NCBI RefSeq assembly: GCF_025917685.1
Contig: NZ_CP089518.1
Coordinates: 3,969,001 to 4,033,000, forward strand
Source of the DNA: Bacillus cereus
Lineage (GTDB): Bacteria; Bacillota; Bacilli; Bacillales; Bacillaceae_G
Direction of reading: 5' to 3'
Length of the DNA: 64,000 bases
Part shown: piece by piece, positions 37,619 to 46,314 of the stretch
Position numbering within the stretch: the stretch's first letter is position 1
Layout of the letters: each line of letters begins with the position of its first letter
Program-made: the position numbers and the translations under genes
Notes under the pieces: generated by a model
Database searches by the model: none
What the model saw: only the letters and a program-made list of their open reading frames with translations
What the model was told of the DNA's origin: nothing

Positions 37619-38011
37619 TTACACTGGTTCGATTTCTGTTTTTTGTGTTTCGAATGTTACGCCAACGATGTGAACATTCACTTCTTTTGGCTCAAGTCCT
37701 GTCATTGTAAAGAGTGCCTGGCGTATATTGTCTTGAATTTTTTGTGCAACAACTGGAATTGCTACACCAAAATACATAACAACATAAAGGTCAACAATAA
37801 TATCTTCGTTTGCTAGCTCAACCTTTACACCTTTACCGTGATTTTTCTTACCTAACTTCTCAACAACATCTGTAGCAAAATTACCACGCATTGCCGCTAC
37901 ACCTTCTACTTCAGCAGCTGCAATACCTGCAATTACTTCGATTACTTCTGGTGCAATTTCTACTTTTCCAAGAGTTGTATCTTGACCCATATCTAACATA
38001 TGTTCAGCCAT
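37619..38011 (-). CDS. yqhY: Asp23/Gls24 family protein YqhY
   Basis: 130 residues. The motif KVEIAPEVIEVIAGIAAAEVEGVAAMRG marks the Asp23 family. In B. subtilis YqhY is encoded with accB/accC and modulates acetyl-CoA carboxylase, consistent with position here downstream of accC in the same operon. No transmembrane segment, so cytoplasmic. Confidence 0.9.
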   Translation of the reverse strand: MAEHMLDMGQDTTLGKVEIAPEVIEVIAGIAAAEVEGVAAMRGNFATDVVEKLGKKNHGKGVKVELANEDIIVDLYVVMYFGVAIPVVAQKIQDNIRQALFTMTGLEPKEVNVHIVGVTFETQKTEIEPV

Positions 38012-38033
38012 GAAAAAAACCTCCTTTAATGTA

Positions 38034-39386
38034 TCACTGCGTCACAAGTTCATGCTCTTCCAAAAATTTCGTGTTAAACTCACCTTTTACAAAATCAGGA
38101 TGATCTAGCAATTGCAAATGGAACGGGATTGTTGTATGTACGCCTTCAATGACAAACTCACTGAGTGCTCGCTTCATTTTTGCAATTGCCTCTTCACGTG
38201 TTTTTCCGTGAACAATTAATTTAGCAACCATCGAATCATAGAAAGGTGGAATTGAATATCCCGGATATACAGCTGAATCGACGCGAATACCAAATCCGCC
38301 TGGTGGCAAGTACATTTCTACTTTACCTGGAGATGGCATAAATTTTTTGGCAGGGTTTTCCGCATTAATTCGACATTCAATTGCCCAGCCATTAAATTGT
38401 ACTTCTTCTTGCTGTAACGATAACTTTTCTCCAGAAGCAACACGAATTTGTTCTTTAATTAAATCCATCCCTGTTACCATTTCTGTAACTGGATGCTCAA
38501 CTTGAATTCTCGTATTCATCTCCATGAAATAAAAGCTTTTCGTTTTATATTCATAAATAAACTCAACCGTACCAGCACCTGTATAATCAACCGCTACCGC
38601 TGCTTTAACTGCTGCGTCACCCATTTGCTGACGAATATTTTCATCAAGTGCAGGTGATGGACTTTCTTCTAATAGTTTTTGCAAACGGCGCTGAATTGTA
38701 CAATCACGCTCTCCCAAATGAATGGCATTTCCATGTGTATCTGCCATTATTTGAATCTCAACATGGCGGAAATCTTCAACGTACTTTTCTAAGTATACAC
38801 CAGGGTTCCCAAAAGCGGTACTAGCTTCTTGCTGTGTAATTTGAATTCCTTTTACAAGCTCTTCTTCATGGCGAGCAACACGAATACCTTTTCCGCCGCC
38901 ACCTGCAGTCGCTTTAATAATAACTGGATATCCAATTTGATTAGCAAGCTCGATCGCTTCTTCGGTATTTTTAATAATCCCTTGTGAACCTGGTACAATC
39001 GGAACCCCTGCTTCTTTCATTGTATCACGTGCAACGTCTTTTGTGCCCATCTTTGAAATAGCTTCTGGGCTTGGACCGATAAAAATCAAGTTACACTCAC
39101 GGCACAATTCTGCAAAATCCGCATTCTCTGCTAAAAATCCATATCCCGGATGAATTGCATCACAACCTGTTAATTTCGCAACACTAATAATGTTCGTCAA
39201 ATTTAAATAGCTTTCTTTCGAAATCGTTGGTCCAACACAATACGCTTCATCTGCAATTTGCACATGAAGTGACTCTTTGTCTGCTTCTGAATAAATTGCA
39301 ACTGTTTCAATATCCATTTCTTTACAAGCTCGAACAATTCGTACAGCAATTTCCCCACGATTGGCTATTAATACTTTTTTTATCAT
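38034..39386 (-). CDS. accC: Acetyl-CoA carboxylase, biotin carboxylase
   Basis: 450 residues from ATG 39386 (GGGAG upstream; a GTG one codon earlier is open). ATP-grasp fold with [16 protein letters not shown] near residues 155-170, and the active site [22 protein letters not shown] segment (here [13 protein letters not shown] near 290). It carboxylates the biotin on AccB with ATP and bicarbonate in the committed step of fatty-acid synthesis. Confidence 0.96.
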   Translation of the reverse strand: MIKKVLIANRGEIAVRIVRACKEMDIETVAIYSEADKESLHVQIADEAYCVGPTISKESYLNLTNIISVAKLTGCDAIHPGYGFLAENADFAELCRECNLIFIGPSPEAISKMGTKDVARDTMKEAGVPIVPGSQGIIKNTEEAIELANQIGYPVIIKATAGGGGKGIRVARHEEELVKGIQITQQEASTAFGNPGVYLEKYVEDFRHVEIQIMADTHGNAIHLGERDCTIQRRLQKLLEESPSPALDENIRQQMGDAAVKAAVAVDYTGAGTVEFIYEYKTKSFYFMEMNTRIQVEHPVTEMVTGMDLIKEQIRVASGEKLSLQQEEVQFNGWAIECRINAENPAKKFMPSPGKVEMYLPPGGFGIRVDSAVYPGYSIPPFYDSMVAKLIVHGKTREEAIAKMKRALSEFVIEGVHTTIPFHLQLLDHPDFVKGEFNTKFLEEHELVTQ

Positions 39387-39402
39387 CACAAAGACTCCCT
39401 TA

Positions 39403-39891
39403 TTACGCTTTTACAAGAAATAGCGGTTGTCCATACTCAACAAGCTGTCCGTTATTAACAAGAATTTCAACAATTTCGCCCTCTACATCTGCGTCAATTT
39501 CGTTAAATAATTTCATAGCTTCAACAATACATACGATAGAATCTTTCGATACTTTGTCCCCAACACTTACATATTGAGGTGTATCAGGCGAAGAAGAGGA
39601 ATAAAATGTTCCTACCATCGGTGATGTGATTTTATGTAGGTTTTCATTTTGAACAGCTGTCTTCTCTTCTTGTTTTGGCACTTCTACTTGTGCTGCCGCT
39701 ACTGTTGTTTCTACTTCAACAGGTGCTGCTGGTTGCATGACTTGTTTCGTTACGGGTGCTTGCACAGTAACTACTTCATTACCACGTTTTTTCATTTTAA
39801 TTGTTGTACCGTCTTTTTTGTATTCAAATTCATCAATATTAGAGCTATCAATTAATTTAATTAATTCACGAACTTCTTGAATTTTAAACAT
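39403..39891 (-). CDS. accB: Acetyl-CoA carboxylase, biotin carboxyl carrier protein
   Basis: 162 residues. N-terminal helix ([19 protein letters not shown]), a Pro/Ala/Val-rich flexible linker, and a C-terminal biotinyl domain with the target Lys in [18 protein letters not shown] near residue 125. It carries CO2 between AccC and AccAD. In other Bacillus it feeds back on its own operon. Transcribed first in accB-accC-yqhY, from a promoter overlapping a FapR-like palindrome more than 200 nt upstream. Confidence 0.95.
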   Translation of the reverse strand: MFKIQEVRELIKLIDSSNIDEFEYKKDGTTIKMKKRGNEVVTVQAPVTKQVMQPAAPVEVETTVAAAQVEVPKQEEKTAVQNENLHKITSPMVGTFYSSSSPDTPQYVSVGDKVSKDSIVCIVEAMKLFNEIDADVEGEIVEILVNNGQLVEYGQPLFLVKA

Positions 39892-40110
39892 GTAAAATCC
39901 ACTCCCATACTCTTGTTTGTCCCGTTTTTACAGATTCTCATCACTAAAACTAGATTGACTGTAAAAATACGATGTATTCTATTAGAAAATTTATTTCATT
40001 TACTAATAGAAATATTTACTATTCCCATCTTACGATAAATTTTTTAAACATTCCAATTTATATTTCTTTGTAATAAATCGAAACTCCTGTAAAAATATTA
40101 TTCCACTAAA
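39892..40110 (-). promoter_or_regulatory. Long accB leader with an inverted repeat
   Basis: The accB transcript has about 220 nt of leader. It includes TTCTATTAG (39977-39985) and CTAATAGAA (40003-40011), a perfect 9-bp inverted repeat with a 17-nt AT-rich loop. No gene lies in it. The leader could be an autoregulatory target, since B. subtilis accBC is subject to autoregulation. Confidence 0.45.
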
Positions 40111-40113
40111 AAA

Positions 40114-40156
40114 TTATTACCTAGTAATAATACCAAGTTTCACACAAAATTGGCAA
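40114..40156 (-). promoter_or_regulatory. accBC promoter with FapR-like operator
   Basis: TTGCCA (40151-40156), an 18-bp spacer and TATTAT (40127-40132) on the minus strand. A palindrome TTATTACCTAGTAATAA (40114-40130) overlaps the -10 and start region. It resembles the 17-bp FapR operator, which links lipid synthesis to malonyl-CoA. Assignment to FapR is inference. Confidence 0.55.
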
Positions 40157-40360
40157 GACCACTTCCTAAAAAAACATTTTTCACTTTTTCAAAACTTCAC
40201 ATTGTAAACACGTAATTCCCTAACCACTCTTCTTTTTTCTAAGATAAAAAACATATTTTTACCAAATATTATTTTTTTGTTTACGTGCCGTTCATTCTTC
40301 CTTCATATAAGAATAGTATGTTCAAAGTGTATAAAATTTATTGTAGTGAGGTGTGGACAT

Positions 40361-40558
40361 ATGATATGGCTCATTCTATTCTTACCTGCCGTAGTGATTT
40401 GGGCATTGGTCCTCTTCATCCACGTCAAATCTGGAAAAAGTAATCACCATTATCATGAACCATTAATCTTTTACTCACAGCGTATTTCCCCGTTTCCAAT
40501 TGAAAAGACTAAATACAACAACAAAGATGAAATAGAAAAAAGCTATCGAAATCGATAG
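40361..40558 (+). CDS. Small membrane protein, function unknown
   Basis: 65 residues from ATG 40361, with GAGGTG at 7 nt; a much longer upstream extension (from 40277) is unlikely. One strong transmembrane helix (residues 2-24; IWLILFLPAVVIWALVLF) and a polar, His-rich, basic tail. No family recognised. It is convergent with spoIIIAH. Confidence 0.6.
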   Translation: MIWLILFLPAVVIWALVLFIHVKSGKSNHHYHEPLIFYSQRISPFPIEKTKYNNKDEIEKSYRNR

Positions 40559-40568
40559 CTTTTTCTAT
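40534..40568. terminator. Bidirectional terminator
   Basis: AAAAAGCTATCG-AAAT-CGATAGCTTTTT stem covering the stop of the small membrane gene. Confidence 0.85.
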
Positions 40569-40615
40569 TATTCTTTTATCTCATTTGAAACAGCAACACC
40601 TATTATAATTTCAAT

Positions 40616-41272
40616 TTATTTTACTGATGGGTCAAATTTCACACCTACATCTTTTGAACCACCTTCACTTCTTACAAGCTGAATAATTTTATTCGCTTCT
40701 TTTTGTGAATGCTTTGCCGCTTTAACTGTCACTCTAATGTCAGTTCCATCAGCTCTTACAAGAGCGTCTTTATATCCACCTTGAGACTTAATCACTGTTT
40801 CAAGTAATTCTTGCTTCGTTTCCATTGTAGTGATTGCATCTAGATTATCTTTCGCTTTACTCTTTTCTTCTGCTGAAGATTTTGATGAATTCATTACACC
40901 TTGTAATTTTTCTTTCTCTGCACTACGCTGATCTTCCATTTGCATACGTAAAGCTGTGAAATTCTCATCGCTTGATTGAACTGATACGTTAGCATCCTTT
41001 TTACTTGTCTCTTTTTTAGCATTCTCTTTTTTGTCTGTTTCTTTATTTGTAGTTTCCTTACTTGTATTTTCTTTTGTTGTTTCTTTATTTGTAGTTTCTT
41101 TCGTTGTTTCTTTTGTGACTGCTTTGTCAGCACCTTGTTTTTCTTGTCCCATCTTTTCACCCACTGTTGGTGCTGCAGTATTTTTATTCTCAGGAGTTGT
41201 CACGTAATAAACAGATAGTACAACAACTAAACTTAACATCGTTAATAGCCAAACTGTTTGTTTTTTTAACAC
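40616..41272 (-). CDS. spoIIIAH: Stage III sporulation protein AH
   Basis: 218 residues. One N-terminal transmembrane segment (residues ~8-24), a low-complexity Lys/Glu/Thr linker (about 40-90, KETTKETTNKETTKEN-like), and a C-terminal ring-building domain resembling EscJ/YscJ proteins (NKIIQLVRSEGGSKDVGVKFD). SpoIIIAH in the mother-cell membrane interacts with forespore SpoIIQ to form the channel between compartments. Last gene of the operon. The linker is long and repetitive. Confidence 0.93.
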   Translation of the reverse strand: MLKKQTVWLLTMLSLVVVLSVYYVTTPENKNTAAPTVGEKMGQEKQGADKAVTKETTKETTNKETTKENTSKETTNKETDKKENAKKETSKKDANVSVQSSDENFTALRMQMEDQRSAEKEKLQGVMNSSKSSAEEKSKAKDNLDAITTMETKQELLETVIKSQGGYKDALVRADGTDIRVTVKAAKHSQKEANKIIQLVRSEGGSKDVGVKFDPSVK

Positions 41273-41287
41273 TTTATTTCCTCCCTA

Positions 41288-41947
41288 TCAATTTTTCGGT
41301 GATACTGAAACGCGATGAGCTGGCACATCTAACAATCGCGTCACAGCCTCTTTTACCATTGCTTTTATTTGTATATTATCCACTCCCTTTGCTACGACAA
41401 GAACACCTCGTACTTTCGGTTTCTCTGTTCGTAAAACAATTGGAGTTTCTTTATCCCCTTCACGTATAATGACTGTTTTTTCATCAAGAGACTCGTCCTC
41501 TACTTCTCTTTTCCCACCTGTTTTATCAGTTTCACCTGTTGTTTGTGAACGCTTTACTGTATTTTTCTCTAGTATTTTTTCTTCAGATGAATCTAAGTTT
41601 ACTTTAATCGTTACATCTTTTACTCCCGCTATCTCTTCTAAAGAAGCTTTCAATTCTTGCTCATACGCTTTTTCATATTTTTCTACATTTGACATATTAT
41701 CGTTATTTTTTTGTCCGAAAGTTGCTACGTCCTTTTCTTGGTTTTGAGTTTTTTGTTCTTTAAACACAGGTACTTCTTCTTTTCCTGAAAAGAACTTACT
41801 AGAAAACATAAGCAAAATCCCAAGTATAAGTAGGACAAGTAAAAACTTAGGTGTTACCTTTTTTCCCTTCTCATTACTTTCTTTTTCATCCCCATTTAAT
41901 AAGTTGCGGAAAAATGAGAACTTCGAATTTTTATCTTTATTGTCCAT
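41288..41947 (-). CDS. spoIIIAG: Stage III sporulation protein AG
   Basis: 219 residues. A single transmembrane helix near residues 33-50 follows a basic cytoplasmic tail. The C-terminal part has VTIKVNLDSSEEKI, then ARGVLVVAKGVDNIQIKAMVKEA-type ring domain (here VRGVLVVAKG). It forms a large ring in the feeding tube between mother cell and forespore. Overlaps spoIIIAF by 11 nt. Confidence 0.93.
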   Translation of the reverse strand: MDNKDKNSKFSFFRNLLNGDEKESNEKGKKVTPKFLLVLLILGILLMFSSKFFSGKEEVPVFKEQKTQNQEKDVATFGQKNNDNMSNVEKYEKAYEQELKASLEEIAGVKDVTIKVNLDSSEEKILEKNTVKRSQTTGETDKTGGKREVEDESLDEKTVIIREGDKETPIVLRTEKPKVRGVLVVAKGVDNIQIKAMVKEAVTRLLDVPAHRVSVSPKN

Positions 41948-42569
41948 TTACTCTACCTGTCCTCCCTTCCATTTGAACTTGGATTTGTTTATCCTCTAGT
42001 TGCCACCTGCTTGAAAAGAAACCTTTCATTTCTACATTCGTTTCTTCTATTTTTTTTGGAGGTTCTTTCGTATTAATTTCAACTGGCTTTACTGTTTCAA
42101 TTGCATCATTTTTACTACGTTCTTTTTCTTTCAACGTCACAACAACAGATTGAATATCTTTCGCTGACTTTACTTCCCCTGCATGTTTCACTGCGACTAT
42201 TTGTATTTCAGAGACTGTCATACCATACTTTTTCTCAAACTCTTTTCCTACGTCTTTTTTCATTTTGGTAGCCATCTCTTCTAAACTATATGCACGTGTT
42301 AGAGCTTGTATTTCTTTTTTCTTCGAATCTATCGAATTTTTTACCGATCCATCTGCTACGTACTTTTCTTCATTGAAATTTGCGATAACTTCATTTACAT
42401 CTGTTTGTAACAACTTAAATAGAGGCGTTAAAATTAATACAACTAACAATAGACTTACAACGAATTTAACGTACTTTTGTAAATTTGAATTCGGAAGAAT
42501 AAGATGAAGCATTGTCGCTAAGAGTAAAAAAACGATAATATTTCTAATCCACTCTGTAACAAATTGCAT
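41937..42569 (-). CDS. spoIIIAF: Stage III sporulation protein AF
   Basis: About 210 residues, with two N-terminal hydrophobic helices (residues ~10-30 and 36-55; KFVVSLLLVVLILTPL) and a soluble C-terminal domain. The ATG at 42569 has GGAGGTG at about 7 nt, better than the GTG at 42578. Part of the SpoIIIA-SpoIIQ channel complex of engulfed cells. Confidence 0.9.
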   Translation of the reverse strand: MQFVTEWIRNIIVFLLLATMLHLILPNSNLQKYVKFVVSLLLVVLILTPLFKLLQTDVNEVIANFNEEKYVADGSVKNSIDSKKKEIQALTRAYSLEEMATKMKKDVGKEFEKKYGMTVSEIQIVAVKHAGEVKSAKDIQSVVVTLKEKERSKNDAIETVKPVEINTKEPPKKIEETNVEMKGFFSSRWQLEDKQIQVQMEGRTGRVNGQ

Positions 42570-42581
42570 ACTCTTCACCTC

Positions 42582-43754
42582 CTATCGCATCATGAGCGTA
42601 ATGTTCCCCGCAGCAATAATAATCGTGATACTTAAAAAGAACATAAACGACACGATAGCTAAACAAGCAAATACGTAAATGATACTTCGTCCGATAATAT
42701 CTAAACATTGAATAATTGCGCCTCCGCCAACTGGTTGCAATACTGCCGCTGCGAATTTATAAATAAATGCGATACAAAATATTTGAATCGCTGGAAAAGC
42801 GACAATTAAGCACAGAATGACGAGCCCGATAATCCCGACTGTGTTTTTTAATAATCCAGATGCACTAATAACGGTATCCGCTGCCTCAGTAAACATCCTT
42901 CCTACTACAGGAATGAAGTTTCCTGTTACAAATTTAGCAGTTTTCACAGCTATGCCATCAGCAACGGCTGAAGCGGTTCCTTGTACAGATAATACCCCTA
43001 AAAAAACCGTCAAAAAGATACCCATAATCCCAACACTAACGTTTTGCAAAAGCTTGGACAATTTCGTAACTTTATATTGATCACTCATCGTACTTACAAT
43101 ACTTAATATAGTTGCAAGTAATAAAAGTGGTAGAACAATATAATTCATAAGAAGACCACTCGTGTTCATTAAGAAAATGATGATTGGATGAAAAAACGCT
43201 ACAGACACGACACCGCCACCGGTTGCAATGAGTGCAAGTAAAATTGGTAATAATGCTAGTATGAAATCTACCATTGTTTGTATCGTCTCTCTTGCATATG
43301 TCATAACAACATAAAAACTATTTAAAGCGAAAATAATAAGTACCATGTATACGACTGCATCCGCAATTTTACTTACACTACTCTTTGAAAAAGAAGATTG
43401 TAGTGATTGCAACAATGCACTGAAAATCGTAAGCATAATGAGCGTTCCAAGTAACTTTCCATTTGCAACAAGCTCGTGAAATAAATATTTTAATAGACCT
43501 ATCATCCACTCTTTTATGGAGAACTCTTTTTCTCCCTTTACAAACTCCATAAAGCTTCCTTTTTGACTCTCTGGTAAATAGCCTCCGTACTTTGTAACAA
43601 GCCCGTCCCAAAATTGCTTCACATCTTCAATTCCGAGCTTATCCAATTGTTGATCAACGACGTTTGTTTCTATAGGAGAAGCTTGTACAACAATCGGTAA
43701 AGAAAAGAAAAGGAAGCAAGCAAATAGCAGCTTAGCTCCGAACTTCCTCAACAT
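42582..43754 (-). CDS. spoIIIAE: Stage III sporulation protein AE
   Basis: 390 residues. A cleavable-looking N-terminal signal (residues 1-25) and about seven transmembrane segments from residue 100 on (LLGTLIMLTIFSALL; VDFILALLPILLALIATGG; GIIGLVILCLIVAFPAIQIF). It is the polytopic, possibly channel-forming subunit of the SpoIIIA complex. The start could be ATG 43754 or the adjacent TTG; GGGGGAG is close to the ATG. Confidence 0.93.
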   Translation of the reverse strand: MLRKFGAKLLFACFLFFSLPIVVQASPIETNVVDQQLDKLGIEDVKQFWDGLVTKYGGYLPESQKGSFMEFVKGEKEFSIKEWMIGLLKYLFHELVANGKLLGTLIMLTIFSALLQSLQSSFSKSSVSKIADAVVYMVLIIFALNSFYVVMTYARETIQTMVDFILALLPILLALIATGGGVVSVAFFHPIIIFLMNTSGLLMNYIVLPLLLLATILSIVSTMSDQYKVTKLSKLLQNVSVGIMGIFLTVFLGVLSVQGTASAVADGIAVKTAKFVTGNFIPVVGRMFTEAADTVISASGLLKNTVGIIGLVILCLIVAFPAIQIFCIAFIYKFAAAVLQPVGGGAIIQCLDIIGRSIIYVFACLAIVSFMFFLSITIIIAAGNITLMMR

Positions 43755-43764
43755 TCACTCCCCC

Positions 43765-44157
43765 TTATCCCGTAGGTAAAAATCCGAGAATTGTTTCAAT
43801 TACAACCGTCAAAATGGGAATTGCCATAACGAGAATCAAAATTTTTCCAGCTAATTCAATTTTCGAGGCGATTGCACCTTGACCAGCATCTTTTGTAATT
43901 TGTGCACCAAACTCAGCGATATAAGCAATCCCTATAATTTTCAATAATGTTTCTACATATACGTTGCTAACCTTTGCTTCACTCGCCACTCTCTCAATCA
44001 TTTGCAAGATAGAATGAATTTGATCGATTAAGAGAAGAAACATTACGCTACCAACGAACACAATAAATAACGATGTAATACTAGATTTATGCTGATTTAA
44101 AACAGCGGCTAAAAACGTAGCAACGAGGCCTAATCCGACAATTTGTATAATTTCGAT
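43765..44157 (-). CDS. spoIIIAD: Stage III sporulation protein AD, apparent ATC start
   Basis: 130 residues if started at ATC 44157, close to the B. subtilis length of about 133. Hydrophobic, with an N-terminal helix IEIIQIVGLGLVATFLAAVL, and conserved IGIAYIAEFGAQITKDAGQG near residue 88 and ASKIELAGKILILVMAIP near 103. No ATG, GTG or TTG exists in frame upstream of GTG 44061, which would remove the first helix and leave 98 residues. A strong GGAGG (44166-44170) is exactly 8 nt from the ATC. Membrane subunit of the SpoIIIA channel. Confidence 0.85.
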   Translation of the reverse strand: MEIIQIVGLGLVATFLAAVLNQHKSSITSLFIVFVGSVMFLLLIDQIHSILQMIERVASEAKVSNVYVETLLKIIGIAYIAEFGAQITKDAGQGAIASKIELAGKILILVMAIPILTVVIETILGFLPTG

Positions 44158-44171
44158 TCGAACCGCCTCCT

Positions 44172-44375
44172 TTACTGGAAGAGAAAGACACTTTTAATCT
44201 TGTCGAACAGAGTATTAATTAAAAATGCAACATGAAATAAAATAACGACAAAACCGACAAGGATAACCCAATTTGCAATATCCTCTCGCTTTAATTCTTT
44301 TAGTACGGTATGAATGAAAGCTAAAACAATGCCGATTCCGGCGATTTGAAATATTAATCCAACATCAATGGACAT
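44172..44375 (-). CDS. spoIIIAC: Stage III sporulation protein AC
   Basis: 67 residues with two hydrophobic segments (residues ~5-25 and 33-60; GLIFQIAGIGIVLAFIHTVLK and WVILVGFVVILF). A purine-rich Shine-Dalgarno lies 5-10 nt before ATG 44375; a frame extension to 44510 is spurious. Short integral membrane subunit of the SpoIIIA complex. Its stop codon overlaps the Shine-Dalgarno of spoIIIAD. Confidence 0.92.
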   Translation of the reverse strand: MSIDVGLIFQIAGIGIVLAFIHTVLKELKREDIANWVILVGFVVILFHVAFLINTLFDKIKSVFLFQ

Positions 44376-44389
44376 CGCCTTTCTCCCCC

Positions 44390-44905
44390 CTATAGCAGTA
44401 AAATTACGATAAGTAGCCCTGCTAGCACTCCTAAACTCTTTATCATTTTTTCGTATTGTAGTTGTAAAGCTTTTGCTTCTCCTTCTTCTCTCTCCAAATG
44501 TGTAATACATAACCGAATATGTTTTTGTTGTGATTCACGATCATGTTGTCCAAGTGTTTCACCAAATTGTTGCAGTATTTCATACTCGGTTTGTTTAAAC
44601 GCCGTTAATGTCCAGTTCTCTTTCAAACTATCGATCCAAGCCTCTCTAACTGTTTGTTCTCCGTTCTCTAGACGCCTCGCAAAGCTTTGAAATATCCAAT
44701 TTAATGGCTTCGGCATTTGTTTAACCAATCGCTCAGCCGCTTCAGATAAAGGCGTGTGCCCATACATAATTTCCGCTTCTAATGATTGCAATGCCGCTTT
44801 CAATAATCTAAGTTGCCGCGGTCTCTCGCTGTATCGTTTAGCGTATGAAAATCCGAAAAAGGTACTGACCGCAACTATTAATACCGCACCAAATATTTTC
44901 ACCAT
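44390..44905 (-). CDS. spoIIIAB: Stage III sporulation protein AB
   Basis: 171 residues. An N-terminal transmembrane helix (residues 1-20), a cytoplasmic helical domain (LRLLKAALQSLEAEIMYGHTPLSEA) and a C-terminal hydrophobic helix. It resembles type II/IV secretion GspF-like proteins and probably docks to SpoIIIAA. Overlaps spoIIIAA by 7 nt. Confidence 0.92.
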   Translation of the reverse strand: MVKIFGAVLIVAVSTFFGFSYAKRYSERPRQLRLLKAALQSLEAEIMYGHTPLSEAAERLVKQMPKPLNWIFQSFARRLENGEQTVREAWIDSLKENWTLTAFKQTEYEILQQFGETLGQHDRESQQKHIRLCITHLEREEGEAKALQLQYEKMIKSLGVLAGLLIVILLL

Positions 44906-45825
44906 ACGCCTTGAGCCTTTCTATGAGGTAATACTGGTTTTCCATCTCTGTCTTTCACTTGCATAACCGTTCCTGGTCCTCTCGCTTTTGACAATTCTAC
45001 AAACCTATCAAATACACCAAGTTCCAGCACCGCCTGTAACGATGGACGTTTCACAACATCATCATAAGAAAATCCGTGTGCACTTATAAAAAGCTGAACG
45101 CCAGCATGCACCGCCTCCATAATCGCTTCACTATCTTCTTTACGTCCAATTTCATCTACAATTAATATGTCTGGACTCATAGAACGAATCATCATCATCA
45201 TTCCTTCAGCTTTTGGACAAGCATCTAATACATCTACTCGCGTGCCAAAGTCATATTGCGGGATCCCTTTCACACAGCCCGCAATTTCTGATCGTTCATC
45301 CACAATTCCCACTTTACATGAAGGAATTTTCGAAGCACTCACACCTTGACTCATACAGCGTGCTACATCTCTTAAAAGTGTTGTTTTCCCCGTTTGCGGT
45401 GGACCAATTACCATCGTGTTTAACCATCGTGATTCATAAAGATATGGCAGGAGCGGCTCAGCAATCCCTATTTTTTGACGGGCAATACGAATATTAAAAG
45501 AAGAGACATCCCTAATCATTTTCACCGCACTTTTTTCTGTAATGACTTTTCCGGCTAGGCCAATTCTATGTCCTCCTCGTAGTGTCACATATCCACGTTT
45601 CAATTCCTCTTCCATCGTATAAATCGAAAATTGACTTAATTTATTCAATAAGTAGAGTGCATCTTCCGCTGTAGCGATATAGTCATAAAAAAACACTTCT
45701 CCATGTGCGATACACTCTAGCGGCCTTCCAATTCGAACGCGAATTTCTTCTAGAGCATCGTATTGCTTACAACCTTCAACTAACTGTTTCATCGTTTTCG
45801 GTAATACCTCTAATACTTCTTTCAT
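44899..45825 (-). CDS. spoIIIAA: Stage III sporulation protein AA (ATPase)
   Basis: 308 residues. Walker A GPPQTGKTTLLRDVA near residues 140-154, Walker B SPDILIVDEIGR near 213-224, plus HGFSYDDVVKRPSLQAV near 253. It is the secretion-type ATPase powering the mother-cell to forespore channel. First gene of the operon; SigE control is known for the family, but I did not identify a confident -10/-35. Confidence 0.94.
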   Translation of the reverse strand: MKEVLEVLPKTMKQLVEGCKQYDALEEIRVRIGRPLECIAHGEVFFYDYIATAEDALYLLNKLSQFSIYTMEEELKRGYVTLRGGHRIGLAGKVITEKSAVKMIRDVSSFNIRIARQKIGIAEPLLPYLYESRWLNTMVIGPPQTGKTTLLRDVARCMSQGVSASKIPSCKVGIVDERSEIAGCVKGIPQYDFGTRVDVLDACPKAEGMMMMIRSMSPDILIVDEIGRKEDSEAIMEAVHAGVQLFISAHGFSYDDVVKRPSLQAVLELGVFDRFVELSKARGPGTVMQVKDRDGKPVLPHRKAQGVW

Positions 45826-45852
45826 AAGCTTCTCCCCACTATACTCGACTTA

Positions 45853-46134
45853 CTATTTCAACAACGCGATAAAAATGCAGCCAATTCCAAGCGCTAGAAA
45901 AAAGAGTTTCAGGAAAGAAATTTCACTTGCTACACTCGCTATGCCAATTGTCATTGTTAAAATTAATACGGTCGGTCCAACAAACGCCAACATACCATTT
46001 ATAAACAATGCTTTCTTCGCATCATTCACATAAAGCATAAGCAAAGCGGCGAATATTTCCGCGCTACCTGAAAACAACCGAAGTAATCCCATCACAAGCA
46101 CGGATGTTTCCATTGCCGCTAGCCACTGTTTCAT
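45853..46134 (-). CDS. yqhV: YqhV/DUF2619 membrane protein
   Basis: About 93 residues from ATG 46134. Three hydrophobic segments (GLLRLFSGSAEIFAALLMLY; GMLAFVGPTVLILTMTIGIA; LKLFFLALGIGCIFIALLK). It corresponds to B. subtilis YqhV, of unknown function, next to spoIIIAA. The frame extends six codons upstream, but the Shine-Dalgarno lies inside that part. Confidence 0.82.
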   Translation of the reverse strand: MKQWLAAMETSVLVMGLLRLFSGSAEIFAALLMLYVNDAKKALFINGMLAFVGPTVLILTMTIGIASVASEISFLKLFFLALGIGCIFIALLK

Positions 46135-46314
46135 TCTCTCACCTTCTCCCATAACGGTTACTAGTTCCTTATTCTAAAAAAGAATATATTTGTACAACCA
46201 TATGCAGAGGTTGTCTATTTCAGAAGTAAAAACATAATTTTCCTATTCCGATCTTATTAGAATCTGAATATTCTTATTTTTTATGATATATTTAATAGAA
46301 AAGGAGTATGGACG

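Noticed and set aside
40277..40360. Extended start of the 65-residue membrane protein
   Set aside because: The GAGGTG ribosome site is inside the extension and the extra residues are Cys- and Phe-rich with no family character.
43765..44061. Short spoIIIAD from GTG 44061
   Set aside because: It would lose the first transmembrane helix; the upstream frame is conserved in character and has a strong Shine-Dalgarno at proper spacing to ATC 44157.
45825..45900. SigE promoter before spoIIIAA
   Set aside because: Known for the family, but I could not find a -35/-10 pair with correct spacing that I would defend.
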